A stretch of 64,000 nucleotides of DNA from Streptomyces sp. TS71-3 (GCF_018327685.1 NZ_BNEL01000003.1:3596001-3660000), one strand, 5' to 3'; shown: positions 44,250-53,794, counted from the stretch's first letter. Numbers and translations: made by a program. The notes: generated by a model from the sequence alone, not told the origin.

Positions 44250-45185
44250 TCATCCGAGCATCTTCTCGGTCGCCTCCCACATCCGGTCGGCCAGCTCGGG
44301 GTCGACCGCGTAGGCGGCGACACCGGTCCCCCTGGGATCGGGCTCCGCCCGCACGGGTGCCACGGCGTTGTCCTCGAAGTAGCGGCCGGTGATCCCGCTG
44401 ACCAGCGGGGACGCGGCGAGCAGCACCGAGGTGGAGGCGCCCTGCTCCGGGGTCTTCCAGCCCGGCGGTACGTCGAGGGTGTTGCCGTCGGCGTCCTTGG
44501 CGCCGACGAACGCCAGCTGCTCGTCGTCGAGGTGGCGCTGGAGTTCGGTCATGATGCCGCCGGGGTGCAGGGCGTTGACGCTGATGCCGTCGCCCGCCCA
44601 GCGCTTCGCCAGGGCCGTGGCGAACAGCACCACGGCCGTCTTGGAGCGGGCGTAAGCGGCCCACCGCTCGTAGGGGGTGTGCTCGAAGTGCGGGTCGTCC
44701 AGGTCGACGGGCGACATGAGGTGCGCTGACGAGGCCACCTGGACCACGCGGGCGTCACCGGCGGCGGCGAGCGCGTCGTGCAGGCCGAGGGTGAGAGCCG
44801 CCGGGCCGAGGTGGTTGACGGCGAACTGGTACTCCCACCCCTCGGCGGTGCGGGTCAGCTCCGGCAGCGCCATGACGCCGGCGTTGTTGACCAGGATGTG
44901 CAGCGGGCCGTGCCACGCCGCGGTGAACGCGGCGATGCTCGCGCGGTCGGCCAGGTCGAGGCGGGCCACGTGCGCTCCGATGGCGTCGGCGGCCTCCTTC
45001 GCGGCCTGCGGGTTGCGGACGGCGACGGTGACGTCGGCGCCGGCTCGGGCGAGGGCGCGGGCGGTGACCAGGCCGATGCCGGAGGCACCGCCAGTGACGA
45101 TGGCGCGACGTCCGGTGAGGTCGGCTCCTTCGAGGACGTCGGCGGTTGTGGATGCGGCCGTGAAGGGAAGCGAGGTGGTGGACAT
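44250..45185 (-). CDS. Short-chain dehydrogenase/reductase (retinol dehydrogenase-like)
   Basis: 311-residue SDR. NADP-binding motif AIVTGGASGIGLVTARALARAGA (about 28-50), NNAGVM after HILV, and the catalytic Ser...Tyr-x3-Lys in VQVASSAHLM and YERWAAYARSKTAVV. It resembles SDRs that follow light-dependent protochlorophyllide/retinol dehydrogenases. ATG 45185 has GCAGGAG. The upstream region has three TetR-like palindromes but no adjacent TetR gene, so its repressor may be elsewhere or lost. Confidence 0.88.
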   Translation of the reverse strand: MSTTSLPFTAASTTADVLEGADLTGRRAIVTGGASGIGLVTARALARAGADVTVAVRNPQAAKEAADAIGAHVARLDLADRASIAAFTAAWHGPLHILVNNAGVMALPELTRTAEGWEYQFAVNHLGPAALTLGLHDALAAAGDARVVQVASSAHLMSPVDLDDPHFEHTPYERWAAYARSKTAVVLFATALAKRWAGDGISVNALHPGGIMTELQRHLDDEQLAFVGAKDADGNTLDVPPGWKTPEQGASTSVLLAASPLVSGITGRYFEDNAVAPVRAEPDPRGTGVAAYAVDPELADRMWEATEKMLG

Positions 45186-45291
45186 GGCTCCTGCTCGTGG
45201 ATGCTGATGTGGGTGCGGGTGTGAGTGAGGGGTCCGGAGGCCCGGCGGTGTCGAACCGGGTCTGCGGTACGTGCAACCTCTCAGAAAAGTT

Positions 45292-45383
45292 CCAACTAGT
45301 TGGTTGTTTTCGGAGGAAAGTAATCCAACTGGATGGTTGTGACGGTAGTGCAGGCGTGGCGAGATTGTCAACCAGGCGGTTGG
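45292..45383. promoter_or_regulatory. Three TetR-like palindromic operators upstream of the SDR gene
   Basis: CCAACTAGTTGG (45292-45303, perfect), CCAACTGGATGG (45325-45336) and CCAGGCGGTTGG (45372-45383), each flanked by AT-rich bases. All fit CCAACYnGTTGG, the form of many TetR-family operators. Start-to-start spacings are 33 and 47 bases. They lie 107-200 bases ahead of the SDR start. Nothing coding is seen in 45384-45481. Confidence 0.75.
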
Positions 45384-45481
45384 TTTATTGTCGCGTGGTC
45401 ATGGAGCCCACGGCGGCGAGCTGCTGACCATCCTCTCGAGGGCGCCGGGCAGGGCGGTCATGTTGGGGGCCCGGGCGCCCC

Positions 45482-46012
45482 TTAGCCGACCTCGCCTTCC
45501 AGCACATCGGCCCCCCATGCGGCCAGCCGGTCCGCGAGGGGGCCGCTGCCGCTCAGGACGTGCCGTGAGAACGCCTCACGCTCGTGCGCGAGCAGGGCCG
45601 CCTCCCAGACGCAGGGGGCGAGTCCGGTGCGCCCCGGCCGCAGCCGTTCGGGCTCGCCGGCCGGGCCGGTGAAGACGGCGAGGTCGGACATGTGGCCCTC
45701 GATCCAGTCGTGGACGAGGACGTAGTCGCCGTCGCCGCCGGCGTGCACGATCAGCACGGCCAGGCCCAGCGAGCCGCGCAGCGGGCCCAGTTCCAGGTGG
45801 GCGGCGGCGATCCTCAGCGCGCCGGCGACCTCGGCCTCGCCGACCTCGCGGCCGGGGGCCTGGAGCCCGTAGACCTTCACCAGGTGACCGCCGGCCGTAC
45901 GGGTCCCGAAGGCGCGCGCGGCACGGGTGTGGTGGGCGCCGGCCAGGGCGAGCAGCGCATCGGCGTCGACGGCCGCGGGCAGCGGCGCGGTCCGGTGTGT
46001 CGGGATGCTCAT
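45482..46012 (-). CDS. Hypothetical protein, soluble, 176 residues
   Basis: No family is recognised. The sequence is alternating helix/strand with LLALAGAHHTRAARAFG, HLVKVYGLQAPG, LAVLIVHAGGDGDYVLVHDWIEGHMSDLAVF and a C-terminal helical part. Codon use and the lack of low complexity argue for a real gene. The pattern LVHDWIEG...D resembles hydrolase or cofactor-binding folds but not enough to name one. Isolated between the TetR-like operators and a 330-base gap. Confidence 0.65.
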   Translation of the reverse strand: MSIPTHRTAPLPAAVDADALLALAGAHHTRAARAFGTRTAGGHLVKVYGLQAPGREVGEAEVAGALRIAAAHLELGPLRGSLGLAVLIVHAGGDGDYVLVHDWIEGHMSDLAVFTGPAGEPERLRPGRTGLAPCVWEAALLAHEREAFSRHVLSGSGPLADRLAAWGADVLEGEVG

Positions 46013-46342
46013 CCGGACATCATGCAGGACTCCCGTCCGAGGCGGCCCGGTCCGGGTGCGGCGAGGGCCGCGGCATCAAGGGCCCCGGCATCAAGAGCCA
46101 CGGCGACGTAGCCCGGCGGTGTCGGCGGCCGTGCTGTGCCGTGTCAGCGCGGGCCTGGTGGCTTGTCAGGGATGCCCCGGCAGTGGCTCGTGCCGAGTGT
46201 GGGCGGGTGGCCCGAGTTCAGTGCGTCGGACGGCGGCGCCTCGTCAAGGGGCCGTGTCCGGGGAATCGCGGTCCTGCCGCCACCGGCTCCGCTCGCCGGC
46301 GAATCAGCCGGCGGGAGCGCCGTGGCGGCAGGCGGGCGGCGG
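46013..46342. other. Intergenic region with a short direct repeat
   Basis: 330 bases with no convincing gene. A GGCATCAAG-type direct repeat (about 46072-46095) is the only feature noticed. Confidence 0.4.
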
Positions 46343-46570
46343 TCAGTCCTCGCCGCGCACGATGTGCGAGTCGGGCTCCGCCTCTGCCGGCTCCTGGTAG
46401 CCGCCCCGGCCGCGCAGGGCCGGTATGCAGGTGCGGATGCTTCCGCCGGTTCCCGTGGAACGGGACGGGCGGGCCGCCGGGGTCGCCCGCCGGGTGACGT
46501 GCGCCGCGGCGGACCGGGAAGTGGGTCGGGATTGTGAGGGCTTCTCCTTGCGAGGTGTGTCCATGGTCAT
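46343..46570 (-). CDS. Small basic hypothetical protein
   Basis: 75 residues, MDTPRKEKPSQSRPTSRSAA at the start, Arg/Ser/Pro-rich with a short acidic end (PAEAEPDSHIVRGED). ATG 46570 or 46564; GAAGGA lies about 8 bases before the first. No family known. The high Arg/Pro content and short length leave real doubt. Confidence 0.4.
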   Translation of the reverse strand: MTMDTPRKEKPSQSRPTSRSAAAHVTRRATPAARPSRSTGTGGSIRTCIPALRGRGGYQEPAEAEPDSHIVRGED

Positions 46571-46839
46571 CCATCGTCCTTCGTCCGTGGCAACTGAAGA
46601 ACAGCGCAGCCCCCGAGTGCCCTTGAGGAGGGGTCTCTAACGGTCCGGGCCCGATCCCGCCCGCACCCCGGCCGTACCAGGGGCGCCGGCGGCCGAGAGG
46701 GACGGCACCGTCCCGGCACGGCGCGTGCCCGCCGGCGCGGAGCCGGCGGGCACGGGGCCGATGTGCGCCCGGTGATGCGCCGGGAACGGCGTGCCGGTGC
46801 GCCCGGCCGCGATCGCCTACCGGCCGCGGCCGGCGGGAC
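46571..46839. other. Intergenic region
   Basis: 269 bases with no supported gene or structured element beyond GC-rich inverted segments near 46725-46755 (GTGCCCGCCGGC with GCCGGCGGGCAC), which could be the terminator of the minus-strand operon ending at 46840. Confidence 0.45.
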
Positions 46840-47220
46840 TCAGCGGTGCCGTCGATGGCAGTAGCGGTTCCGGCCCACGGCGAAGACGGTGCCGGCGGCG
46901 GCCAGTACGGCGAGCGCGATGAGCACCCGCTTGTCCTTCATCAGGAGCGCCGGCCGGTGCCCCCCGCCGTGCGCACGGGACGTCCGGGCGCGCCGCCCCT
47001 TCATGTGCGACGCCGTGTCGTGCGCCCTGCCCCTGGCGTGCACGGCCCTGTCGTGCATCTGCTCTCGGACCAGGACCGCTCGCTGCTGGGCACGGGACTT
47101 GACGTCCGCCTTGGCGGCCAGCGCCTCCATGGTGTGGCCGAGTTCCTCCCTGAGCTCCTCGACCTGGGCGCGGAGTTCGGCGGGCGTGGCGGACGGTCCG
47201 GGATGCGAGTTGCGGTTCAT
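46840..47220 (-). CDS. DUF3618-family protein
   Basis: 126 residues. The N-terminal part (TPAELRAQVEELREELGHTMEALAAKADVKSRA) is the DUF3618 helix with its R.EI....LG.TVEAL pattern. A basic middle region and a C-terminal span (RVLIALAVLAAAGTVFAVG) with a CHRRHR end follow. It probably associates with the inner membrane. ATG 47220 overlaps the holin-like gene stop (ATGA), so both are one operon under a SigB-like promoter. Confidence 0.85.
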   Translation of the reverse strand: MNRNSHPGPSATPAELRAQVEELREELGHTMEALAAKADVKSRAQQRAVLVREQMHDRAVHARGRAHDTASHMKGRRARTSRAHGGGHRPALLMKDKRVLIALAVLAAAGTVFAVGRNRYCHRRHR

Positions 47221-47633
47221 CGGTGTACCGCCTCCTTCAGCTCGGCCACGTCGGTCTTGACGCTGTCGATGGTCTGCCGTGGCGCGGCGGGCGTGGCCCG
47301 GCTCATCTCCAGCTTGCCCGCGAGGCCCATGGCGCCCCCGATCAGCAGCAGCGCGCCGACGACGACCAGCGCCGCGGCCCACACCGGCAGAGCCACCGTC
47401 ACCCCGGCGATCGCCGCGGCCACCAGTGCCTCCATCGCGAGGAACGCCATCAGCCCCGCCCCGCTGAACAGGCCTCCGCTGATCCCGAACCGCTTGCCCT
47501 TCTGCCGCATCTCCGCCTGGGCCAGGTGGAGCTCCTGGCGCACAAGCTGGGACATCTGCTCGGACGCACGGGAGACCAGCACGCCCACCGACTCGTCGGC
47601 GGTGCCCTGCCGGTCGTGGTAGACGGTGCTCAC
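47217..47633 (-). CDS. Phage holin/YqjE-like (DUF1469) membrane protein
   Basis: 138 residues. An amphipathic head (ESVGVLVSRASEQMSQLVRQELHLAQAEMRQKGKRFG) precedes two spans (GAGLMAFLAMEALVAAAIAGVTVAL and AALVVVGALLLIGGAMGLAG), and a charged tail follows. This is the YqjE pattern, often paired with DUF3618 genes in actinobacteria and tied to osmotic or envelope stress. GTG 47633 has AGGTGAGGGG ahead. Confidence 0.85.
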   Translation of the reverse strand: MSTVYHDRQGTADESVGVLVSRASEQMSQLVRQELHLAQAEMRQKGKRFGISGGLFSGAGLMAFLAMEALVAAAIAGVTVALPVWAAALVVVGALLLIGGAMGLAGKLEMSRATPAAPRQTIDSVKTDVAELKEAVHR

Positions 47634-47678
47634 GCCCCTCACCTGCCTTTCCCTGCCGTTGTTCGGTTCCAGCACGGG

Positions 47679-47703
47679 GTACCCACAAGCCGGGCGTCGA
47701 TGC
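47679..47703 (-). promoter_or_regulatory. SigB-like promoter for the holin/DUF3618 operon
   Basis: On the minus strand, GCAT (47703-47700), a 15-base spacer and GGGTAC (47684-47679) match GNNT-N14-16-GGGTAC/T. The -10 lies 45 bases before GTG 47633. Confidence 0.55.
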
Positions 47704-47726
47704 CGTGGAGCCAATCCCGCGGTGTG

Positions 47727-48905
47727 TCACTCCGCCGCACGGTGCCGATCCCGCCGGCTCCACTTGCGGGTGTCCCGGGGCTCGGCATACCGTGCGCGCC
47801 GCGCCTTGCCCTTCCCGGTGAGCGTCCGCTCGCGGGCCAGCTCCGAGTCGAACTCCAGGCCCAGCAGCAGCGCCAGGTTGCCGATCCACACCCAGACCAG
47901 GAAGACGATCACCCCGGCGAGCGTGCCGTACGTCCTGTTGTACGAGCTGAAGTTCGCCACGTAGACCCCGAAGCCCGCCGAGGCGGCCATCCAGATGACC
48001 AGCGCCAGGCAACTGCCCGGCGCCACCCAGCGCAGCCCGCGCGCCTTCACGTTGGGGCTCGCCCAGTACAGCAGCGAGATCATCGCGGCCACCAGGACCA
48101 CCAGCACCGGCCACTTGGCCACCGACCAGGCCGTCAGCGCGGTGTCGCCGACGCCCAGTGCCGAGCCGGCACGCTTCGCGATCCCGCCGGTGAACACCAC
48201 GATCAGCGCGTTCACGCAGGCCAGCAGCACCAGCGCCACCGTCACCGAGAGCCGCACCAGCAGCACCCGCAGCAGCGGACGGCCCTCCGGTATGCCCCAG
48301 ACCGCGTTGGCGGTGCGGATGAACGCCCCGACGTACCCCGACGCCGACCACAGCGCGCCCAGCAGGCCCACCACGGCGAGGGCGGAACCCAGTGAGGCGT
48401 CCGCCTGGAGGCGGTGCACCGCGTCGGTGATGGTCCGGCCGGCCGAGGCCGGTGCGAACCTCCTGAGCGTGGCCACGATGTGCTCCGTCGCCGCATGCCC
48501 GGCCAGGCCCAGCAGCGAGACGAGCACCAGCAGCGCGGGGAAGAGCGAGAGCACCGCGTAGTACGTCAGCGCCGCGGCGCGGTCGGTCAGCTCGTCCTGC
48601 CGGAACTCCCCGGCCGTCCTGCGCAGCACCGCCCACCACGAGCGCCTGCCGAACGCCCAGGGCCCGCCGGCGACGGTCGCCCCGGCAGCGGCCGGTGTCC
48701 CCTCCGCGGAGGCCTCCGGGCCCTCGCCGCCCGGGCGGTCGCGCGCGCCGCCCCCGGAACGGTCCCCGGGGGCGGCGGCTCCGTGCCGCTCGTCGGCACC
48801 ACCGTCCTGCGCGCGGTCGTGCCGTCCTTCGCCGTCGTCCGCGCGGGCGCCCCGCCTGCGACGGCCCAGACGCGCCAAGCGTTCGAGATGCGTCAGCCCT
48901 GTCAT
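47727..48905 (-). CDS. YihY/virulence factor BrkB family membrane protein
   Basis: 392 residues. A charged, disordered head of about 80 residues is followed by six spans with YihY hallmarks: DRAAALTYYAVLSLFPALLVLVSLLGL, LGALWSASGYVGAFIRTANAVW, WVAPGSCLALVIWMAASAGFGVYVANFSSYNRTYGTLAGVIVFLVWVWI and a final LLLGLEFDSELARER. The role is not established for the family. ATG 48905 is chosen; a GTG at 48959 would extend it by 18 residues. Confidence 0.88.
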   Translation of the reverse strand: MTGLTHLERLARLGRRRRGARADDGEGRHDRAQDGGADERHGAAAPGDRSGGGARDRPGGEGPEASAEGTPAAAGATVAGGPWAFGRRSWWAVLRRTAGEFRQDELTDRAAALTYYAVLSLFPALLVLVSLLGLAGHAATEHIVATLRRFAPASAGRTITDAVHRLQADASLGSALAVVGLLGALWSASGYVGAFIRTANAVWGIPEGRPLLRVLLVRLSVTVALVLLACVNALIVVFTGGIAKRAGSALGVGDTALTAWSVAKWPVLVVLVAAMISLLYWASPNVKARGLRWVAPGSCLALVIWMAASAGFGVYVANFSSYNRTYGTLAGVIVFLVWVWIGNLALLLGLEFDSELARERTLTGKGKARRARYAEPRDTRKWSRRDRHRAAE

Positions 48906-49009
48906 GGGGATACGGGTTACCCGAAACCGCGGCGACCCGTCCTTCCTGCGCCACCGCACGCCCCCGCCGCGTCCCGCACGGCCCCGCTGACCGGGGGTAA
49001 AGCATCACC

Positions 49010-49489
49010 ATGCAGACATTCCTGCCGTACCCCGACTTCGCCGAGACGGCAGCCGTGCTCGACGCCCGCCGGCTCGGCAAGCAGCGCGTGGAGGCCCTTC
49101 AGGTGCTGCGGGGCCTGACCGTGCCCGGACACGGCTGGCGGCGGCACCCCGCCGTGCGGATGTGGCACGGCTACGAGGAGGCCCTGGTCTGCTACGGCCT
49201 CGCCATCTGCGCGGCGTGGACCGCCGAGGGGCGCGCCGACACCTGCGCGGCGTCGATGCTCGCCTCCTTCGCCGCCCGTGCCCCCGGGCGCCGGGTGCGC
49301 GCGCAGCGGGAGCTCGCGACCGCCGGCGAGCTGCCGCCCTGGCTGGGCGATCCGGACTTCCACCGCAGCCACCGGTCCGCGCTGGTCCGCAAGGACCCGG
49401 GGCACTACGCGGGACTGTTCCCCGGCGTGCCCGACGACCTGCCCTACGTGTGGCCGGCGTCCGACCGCGACCCCGAGGCCGGCGCGTGA
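49010..49489 (+). CDS. MSMEG_6728-like pyrimidine dimer DNA glycosylase family protein
   Basis: 159 residues related to the T4 endonuclease V-like family annotated as MSMEG_6728. It begins MQTFLPYPDFAETAAVLDARRLGKQRVEALQVL, with WRRHPAVRMWHGYEEALVCYGLAIC and DPDFHRSHRSALVRKDPGHYAGLFPG. It probably acts in base excision repair of UV damage, though in vitro activity for this branch is uncertain. Its 3' end overlaps the convergent glycosyltransferase by 46 bases. Confidence 0.85.
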   Translation: MQTFLPYPDFAETAAVLDARRLGKQRVEALQVLRGLTVPGHGWRRHPAVRMWHGYEEALVCYGLAICAAWTAEGRADTCAASMLASFAARAPGRRVRAQRELATAGELPPWLGDPDFHRSHRSALVRKDPGHYAGLFPGVPDDLPYVWPASDRDPEAGA

Positions 49490-50577
49490 GGCGGCGAGCC
49501 CGCGGCCAGCTCCCTGAGCGGCCGCACCGCGTCGGGCCGCAGCAGCGCCCGGCCCGCCTCCAGGCGCCGTTCGCGGACCGCGCCGGGTGGGGTGAGCGTG
49601 TCCAGGGCGCGGATCATCGACCACGAGTCCCAGGCGTGGTCGCTGAGGCCGAGCCGCGCCATCGTCCGGACTCCCTCCACGCCGTGCCCGGGAATGGGCC
49701 GGTAGCCGATGACGGGCACGCCGGCGGCCAACGCCTCCAGGGACGTCTGCCCGGCCGCGTTGTCGATCAGCGCGCGCGAGGCGCCCAGCAGCCCCGGCAT
49801 GTCGTCCACCCAGCCCAGGGGCAGCGCTCCCGGTTCCCGCGCCAGCTCGCGCCGCAACCGCTCGTTGTCCCCGCACAGCACCACCGGCAGATAGCCGGCC
49901 GCGGACACCAGCCACGCCGTCTGCGCGACCCTGGTGCCCACTCCCCAGGCGCCCGCCGACACCAGCACCGGGCCGCCTGGCGTGCCGGCGAGCCTCGCCG
50001 CCCAGTCGTCCGCGCTGGGCGCCGGCCCGAGGAACCGCTCGCCCACCAGCGGCCCCGACACCGCGGCGGGCCGCCCCAGCGACTCGCGCACCCGCTCCGC
50101 GATCTCGGGTGTGAGGCACAGGTGCAGGTCGTTGCCCGGGTGCAGCCACTGCCGGTGCGCGGCGAAGTCCGTGATGACCACCGCGCTCGGTACCCGCAGC
50201 GCGCCACGGGCCCGCAGCCGACCGGTGAGCTGCGCGGAGAGGTGGAACGTCGCCACCACCGCGTCCGGCCGCTCACGGGCCACCAGATCCAGCAACGCGC
50301 GCTCCGCGAGGGCGGCCAGCGGCGCGCTGCCCGGCCGTGGCCCGCGGCCGGTGCGGAAGAACGTCGCGTACACGCCCGCGTACACCGCCGGGAAGCGGCC
50401 GACGGCCGTCCGGTAGAAACCGCGCACTGATGCCCCGAGGCCCCCGGGGAGCAGGTCCAGCACGTCGGCACGTGCGGTGTGGTGGCCGGCCGCCCGCAGC
50501 CTGCGGGCCAGCTCCGCGGCGACCGCGTCATGTCCACGGCCCATGCTTGCGCTCAGGATGAGGAATCGTGCGGGCAT
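49444..50577 (-). CDS. MGDG synthase-like GT-B glycosyltransferase
   Basis: 377 residues. The N-terminal domain starts [23 protein letters not shown] and continues through [28 protein letters not shown], the MGDG-synthase pattern. The C-terminal half has [60 protein letters not shown], where the last segment is the nucleotide-sugar site. It likely glycosylates a lipid or diacylglycerol. It is divergent from the SDR gene. Confidence 0.87.
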   Translation of the reverse strand: MPARFLILSASMGRGHDAVAAELARRLRAAGHHTARADVLDLLPGGLGASVRGFYRTAVGRFPAVYAGVYATFFRTGRGPRPGSAPLAALAERALLDLVARERPDAVVATFHLSAQLTGRLRARGALRVPSAVVITDFAAHRQWLHPGNDLHLCLTPEIAERVRESLGRPAAVSGPLVGERFLGPAPSADDWAARLAGTPGGPVLVSAGAWGVGTRVAQTAWLVSAAGYLPVVLCGDNERLRRELAREPGALPLGWVDDMPGLLGASRALIDNAAGQTSLEALAAGVPVIGYRPIPGHGVEGVRTMARLGLSDHAWDSWSMIRALDTLTPPGAVRERRLEAGRALLRPDAVRPLRELAAGSPPHAPASGSRSDAGHT

Positions 50578-51053
50578 CCGCCGTCCTCCGGTTCGTCGGT
50601 GGGGTGCCCGCCGGACACGGGCGGTTCCGTGCCGTGTGGCGCGCCCGGCCCCGTGGCCGGTCCTGCCCCGCGGCTCCGGGCCCGGTCGGTCCGGACGGCC
50701 ACTGGGGTGCCCTCGCCCCGGGGTATCCGCGGTCGGGCGGGCTCAAACGGCGGGCCCGGTTCGAACGGTGGATGCGGCCTGCCCGGTGGACGGTGTTCCG
50801 GAGGCGGGCGAGCCTCGGACCGCCGAGACTGTTCGCAGGACGCATGCGGCTCCGACGAGGGGCGCGTTTCGAGCAGCCACGCCAAACGCGCCGGCCGCCG
50901 ATGTCCCCGTATCGGGTTCCTCCGCTGCTGCGGACGGCCCCGGGAGAGGTTTACGGAGGGCCGGGCACGGCTACTCCAACACGACCCCGCACGTCGTGCC
51001 GCAGCGACTTTCGTGGTGCACCGGCGCGACCACGGCGGACGGAGGCAGATGTC
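50578..51053. other. Divergent intergenic region, glycosyltransferase / SDR
   Basis: 476 bases without a supported gene. A GGGTAT at 50721 lacks a matching -35. Short direct repeats of a GGCGGGC-type core occur near 50735-50765. Confidence 0.4.
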
Positions 51054-51866
51054 ATGGCCCGCATGGATACCGGCATCACTCACCGGCCCGTTCCGGAACT
51101 GGCCGACCGCGGCGGCACCGCGCACGGCGTGGCCCTCGTGACGGGCGCCTCGTCGGGCATCGGGGCGGCCGTGGCACGGCGGCTCGCGGCCGAAGGCGGC
51201 TGGCGGCTGGTGCTCAGCGGCCGGGACGCGGGCCGCCTTGAGCAGGTGGCGGCGGCGACCTCCGGCACGGTCCTGCGCGCCGACCTCACCGCCGAGGACG
51301 ACACCGAGCACCTGGTGAGCGAGGCGGTGCGAGCCGCCGGCCGGATCGACCTGCTGGTCGCCGGCGCGGGCGTCGGCTGGGCGGGGCCCTTCCACGCCAT
51401 GCCGCTGTCCGCGGCCGAACGGGTGCTCTCCGTGGACCTCGTCGCCGTCGTCCGCCTGGTCCGCCTGGTGCTGCCGCACATGCTGGCCGAGGGCGGCGGG
51501 CACATCGTGCTGATCGGCTCCGTCGCGGGTACGTTCGGGGTGCGCGGCGAAGCCGTCTACTCCGCGGCGAAAGCCGCCGTGGCGACCTTCGCCGAGGCGC
51601 TGCGCTACGAGCTCGACGGCACCGGCGTGCGTCTTACGCACATCCTGCCGGGCGTCGTCGACACCCCCTTCTTCGAGCGGCGCGGCACCCCCTACACGCG
51701 CACCAGGCCGCGTCCGATGGCACCGGAGAAGGTGGCCGAGGCCGTGTGCAGGGCGGTGCGGCAGGGCCGGTGGGAGGTGTACGTGCCCGCCTGGCTGCGG
51801 GTGCCGGCCTACGTGCGCGGTGTAGCCCCGGGCCTCTACCACCGGCTGGCCGCACGATTCGGGTGA
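51054..51866 (+). CDS. Short-chain dehydrogenase/reductase
   Basis: 270-residue classical [21 protein letters not shown] (cofactor glycines, about 28-45), LLVAGAGVG, catalytic serine in [11 protein letters not shown] and Tyr-x3-Lys in [12 protein letters not shown] 51054 has GGAGG ahead. Stop is five bases before the DMT start, so the two form an operon with the deacetylase. Substrate unknown; an envelope-lipid role would suit the neighbours but is a guess. Confidence 0.87.
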   Translation: MARMDTGITHRPVPELADRGGTAHGVALVTGASSGIGAAVARRLAAEGGWRLVLSGRDAGRLEQVAAATSGTVLRADLTAEDDTEHLVSEAVRAAGRIDLLVAGAGVGWAGPFHAMPLSAAERVLSVDLVAVVRLVRLVLPHMLAEGGGHIVLIGSVAGTFGVRGEAVYSAAKAAVATFAEALRYELDGTGVRLTHILPGVVDTPFFERRGTPYTRTRPRPMAPEKVAEAVCRAVRQGRWEVYVPAWLRVPAYVRGVAPGLYHRLAARFG

Positions 51867-51870
51867 TGAT

Positions 51871-52893
51871 GTGGACGCGCTCACGGGTGCCCTTGCGCTG
51901 CTAGCGGCCGTGGGCAACGGCGCCGCGTCCGTACTCCAGCGACGCGCCGCGGTGGAGCAGAAGGACGAGGACGCACACCACCCCTTCAGCGGCACGCGCG
52001 CGCGGCGACTGGTGCACGAGTTGCTGGCGCTGCTGCGGCGCAGGTACTGGCTTGCGGGTTTCGGGGCCATGGTGCTCGCCGCCGCGTTCCAGGCCGGCGC
52101 GCTGACCGTCGGCGAGCTCTCCGTGGTCCAGCCGCTGCTCGCCAGCGAGCTGCTGTTCACGCTGCTCCTCGGCAGCCTCGTCTTCCGGCACCGGCCGGGC
52201 GTCCTGACCTGGCTGTCGTTCCTGATGCTCGCCGTGGGCCTCGGGCTCTTCATGTTCGGGGCGTCACCGAGCGGCGGCGACGCGACCTCCGACGCGAGCC
52301 ACTGGCTGCCGGTGGGCGCCGGCCTGGCCGTCGCGGTGGCCGGGCTCACCATCCTCGCCAACACGGTGCGCGGCACTCCCCGTGCCACCGTGCTCGGCGC
52401 CGTCACCGCCGTCGGGTTCGCCTGCACGGCCGCGCTGATCAAGGAGGTCACCGGGCGTATCCCGGACGGCGCCTCGGCCGTGTTCGCCAGCGGATACCTG
52501 TACGCCACCGGCGCGGTGGGCCTGCTCAGCTTCCTCGTCCTGCAGAGCACGCTGCGGGCCGGCACCCTGGCCGCCTCGCAGCCCGCGCTCACCCTGGGAG
52601 ACGCCCTCGTGAGCGTCATCCTCGGCTGGGCGCTGTTCGGCGAACGGATCGCCCTCGGCGACCGCCCGCTGGCCGGCGTCCTGGGCGCCCTCCTGATCGC
52701 CGCCGGCACCACGGGCCTCGCACGCTCCCCGGCGGTCCACGGGGAGTGGGACACCGTACAGGGCGGCGCCCGGGCGATCTCCCGCGGCCCCCGGCGCGGG
52801 CTTCACGTGCGGCTGCGCGCCCGCCTGCGCCCGCAGCCCACCCGGCGCCGCCGCCCCCGGCGCGGCGGATGGTGGCGCAGGTGGCGGCGGTGA
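51871..52893 (+). CDS. DMT/EamA-like membrane transporter
   Basis: 340 residues with about nine to ten spans arranged as two EamA-like halves. The first half holds TVGELSVVQPLLASELLFTLLLGSLVFRHRPG, the second QPALTLGDALVSVILGWALFGERIALGDRPLAGVLGALLIAAGTTGLARS. The C-terminal 45 residues are strongly basic (RRRRPRRGGWWRRWRR). GTG 51871 immediately follows the SDR gene, and its stop overlaps the deacetylase GTG. Probably an exporter of small molecules. Confidence 0.8.
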   Translation: MDALTGALALLAAVGNGAASVLQRRAAVEQKDEDAHHPFSGTRARRLVHELLALLRRRYWLAGFGAMVLAAAFQAGALTVGELSVVQPLLASELLFTLLLGSLVFRHRPGVLTWLSFLMLAVGLGLFMFGASPSGGDATSDASHWLPVGAGLAVAVAGLTILANTVRGTPRATVLGAVTAVGFACTAALIKEVTGRIPDGASAVFASGYLYATGAVGLLSFLVLQSTLRAGTLAASQPALTLGDALVSVILGWALFGERIALGDRPLAGVLGALLIAAGTTGLARSPAVHGEWDTVQGGARAISRGPRRGLHVRLRARLRPQPTRRRRPRRGGWWRRWRR

Positions 52894-53756
52894 CCGCGCG
52901 GCGGCCCGCCGCGGGACCCGGGTCCGCCGGGCGCCTCGGGCCGGCTTCCGGGCGGTGGCCGGGCGGGCAGGCGGGTCTTCGAGACACCGGACGGCCGGGG
53001 CGGCGAACCGGGCGACGGACCATGGGGCGGCCGGCTGCGCTCTCCGTGCTGCCCGCCGTGCCCGCGCTCGCCCTGGCAGCGCACATCGGCCCCGCGGCCA
53101 CCTGGCTGCCGGCGGTGCGCCGGGCGGTGTCGCCCGCGCTCAGCGGACTCGGCGACCGCGACCATGTGGCCCTGACCTTCGACGACGGACCCGACCCGGA
53201 CAGCACCCCGTACTTCCTGGACACCCTGGACCGGCTGTGCGTGCGCGCCACCTTCTTCATGCTCGGCGAGGCCGTACGGCAACACCCGGAGCTGACCCGC
53301 GAGATCGCCCGCCGGGGCCACGAGCTCGCCGTGCACGGCTGGTCGCACGGCCGCCCCTGGCTGCCCACCCCGGTCCGCGACGTCCGCGAGCTGTCGCGCG
53401 CCCAGCACGTCGTACGGCAGGTCGCGGAGACGGAACCGCGCTGGTACCGCCCGCCGTACGGCATCCTCACCGGCGGCCGCTGGTCCGCCGCGCACCACTG
53501 CGGCCTGCGGCCGGTACTCTGGTCGGCCTGGGGCCGGGACTGGAAGGCGGACGCCACCGCCCAGTCCGTCCTGACCACCGTACGGCGCGACCTGCGAGGC
53601 GGCGGCACGATCCTCCTCCACGACACGGACCGCACCGCGGCCCCCGGCACCTGGCGGGTCACCCTGGCGATGCTGCCGGAACTGATCGACCACTGCCGCA
53701 CCGAGGCCCTGCGCGTGGGGCCACTCGCGGAACACGGCATCCCCACGGTGCGCTGA
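52890..53756 (+). CDS. Polysaccharide deacetylase (NodB/CE4 family)
   Basis: 288 residues. After a basic head and a membrane-anchor segment (LSVLPAVPALALAAHIG, about 48-64) comes a NodB domain with all CE4 motifs: TFDDGPD, HGWSH (His metal ligands), RPPYG, a WSAWGRDW segment and LLHD. It removes acetyl groups from cell-wall sugars or an exopolysaccharide outside the membrane. GTG 52890 overlaps the DMT stop; ATG 53022 would begin just at the anchor. Convergent with hypE, with tandem repeats between. Confidence 0.87.
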   Translation: MTARRPAAGPGSAGRLGPASGRWPGGQAGLRDTGRPGRRTGRRTMGRPAALSVLPAVPALALAAHIGPAATWLPAVRRAVSPALSGLGDRDHVALTFDDGPDPDSTPYFLDTLDRLCVRATFFMLGEAVRQHPELTREIARRGHELAVHGWSHGRPWLPTPVRDVRELSRAQHVVRQVAETEPRWYRPPYGILTGGRWSAAHHCGLRPVLWSAWGRDWKADATAQSVLTTVRRDLRGGGTILLHDTDRTAAPGTWRVTLAMLPELIDHCRTEALRVGPLAEHGIPTVR

Positions 53757-53794
53757 GCGACCGGTGCGGGGCGGCGCGGCAGCGCCCTGACGGG

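Noticed and set aside
50721..50726. GGGTAT as a SigB promoter for the SDR operon
   Set aside because: No G lies at the required -35 start positions, and it is over 300 bases from the gene.
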